The translations under genes and the position numbers were made by a program. From Synechococcus sp. PCC 7502 (GTDB lineage: Bacteria > Cyanobacteriota > Cyanobacteriia > Pseudanabaenales > Pseudanabaenaceae): a stretch of DNA of 64,000 nucleotides. Positions 63,932 through 64,000 of the stretch are shown here, in pieces. The first letter of the stretch is position 1; every line of letters begins with the position of its first letter. The notes under the pieces were generated by a model. That model was given only the letters and a program-made list of their open reading frames with translations, ran no database searches and had not been told where the DNA came from. Location: positions 1,208,394 through 1,272,393 of the forward strand of contig NC_019702.1 of NCBI RefSeq assembly GCF_000317085.1, in the 5' to 3' direction.

Positions 63932-64000
63932 ATGACTAAATCTATCCAACGACATTACTGGATTATTGGCTTAAGTTTTTTACTGGCGTTGCTTGTATTT
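63932..64000 (+). CDS. Start of an unidentified membrane-anchored protein, cut by the window end
   Basis: The frame opens with MTKSIQRHYWIIGLSFLLAL and runs to the window edge (23 codons). A basic N-terminus and a hydrophobic helix suggest a membrane anchor or signal sequence. Start ATG is 79 bases after the phosphodiesterase stop. Not enough is visible to name a family. Confidence 0.45.
   Translation, partial: MTKSIQRHYWIIGLSFLLALLVF

Noticed and set aside
1-64000. CRISPR arrays
   Set aside because: No regularly spaced 25-40 base direct repeats noticed; the repeats seen are IS copies or pairs only.

Overview
The window is chromosomal DNA from a cyanobacterium. Evidence: a psb27 photosystem II assembly gene, an ndhF-type NDH-1 subunit, DUF4912, TIGR02450 and PFE-CTERM type proteins, and the frequent HIP1 octamer GCGATCGC. 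AT-rich intergenic DNA and the hopanoid-type glycosyltransferase would fit a Pseudanabaena/Synechococcus-like filamentous or unicellular lineage, but the species cannot be fixed from the sequence alone.

Layout. 1-2.8 kb: 5' two thirds of htpG (truncated by the window edge), a small EamA-like membrane protein and an exported FKBP isomerase. 2.8-21.9 kb: a signalling island. It has a P-loop kinase, a REC-GGDEF-EAL regulator, a REC-PAS-kinase-REC-HPt hybrid kinase and a CBS-GAF-PAS hybrid kinase on the minus strand. A divergent kaiC2-kaiB2 pair sits in the middle, followed by two very large CBS/PAS/GAF hybrid kinases. Three of the GAF domains carry the Cys-His bilin-attachment motif of cyanobacteriochromes and one also has a DXCF motif. 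The island therefore looks like a light- and ligand-sensing phosphorelay wired around a non-canonical KaiB/KaiC pair, with one HPt and one c-di-GMP enzyme as candidate outputs. A decayed REC fragment between kaiB2 and the 1269-residue kinase shows that a further kinase has been lost.

22-43.5 kb: mostly housekeeping and cyanobacterial conserved genes: lepA, ribBA, a HpnI-like glycosyltransferase, a squalene/phytoene-synthase-like protein, a Rieske oxygenase, a phosphoribosyltransferase, RDD, RidA, HEAT-repeat, GT39 and DUF4912 proteins, psb27, maf, a GyrA/ParC-type topoisomerase subunit without a GyrA box, carA and a 1-Cys peroxiredoxin.

43.6-50.3 kb: tRNA-Leu(CAG) followed by the first ~55 codons of a tyrosine integrase cut off by an IS pile-up (IS701, IS5, IS630, a 74-bp IS5 remnant, truncated IS1) ending against a cysteine desulfurase gene. 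A second, better preserved IS5 copy 3 kb further on splits a small gene. HIP1 sites are missing across the pile-up. A 122-bp MITE-like element at 29 kb has termini matching the IS701 inverted repeats.

50.5-64 kb: an acyltransferase, pentapeptide protein, intact tyrosine recombinase, CorA, a fifth hybrid kinase, an LCP-family protein, an IscA/ErpA-type protein, a PFE-CTERM secreted protein, ndhF, a CpdA-like phosphodiesterase and the start of a membrane protein running off the end.
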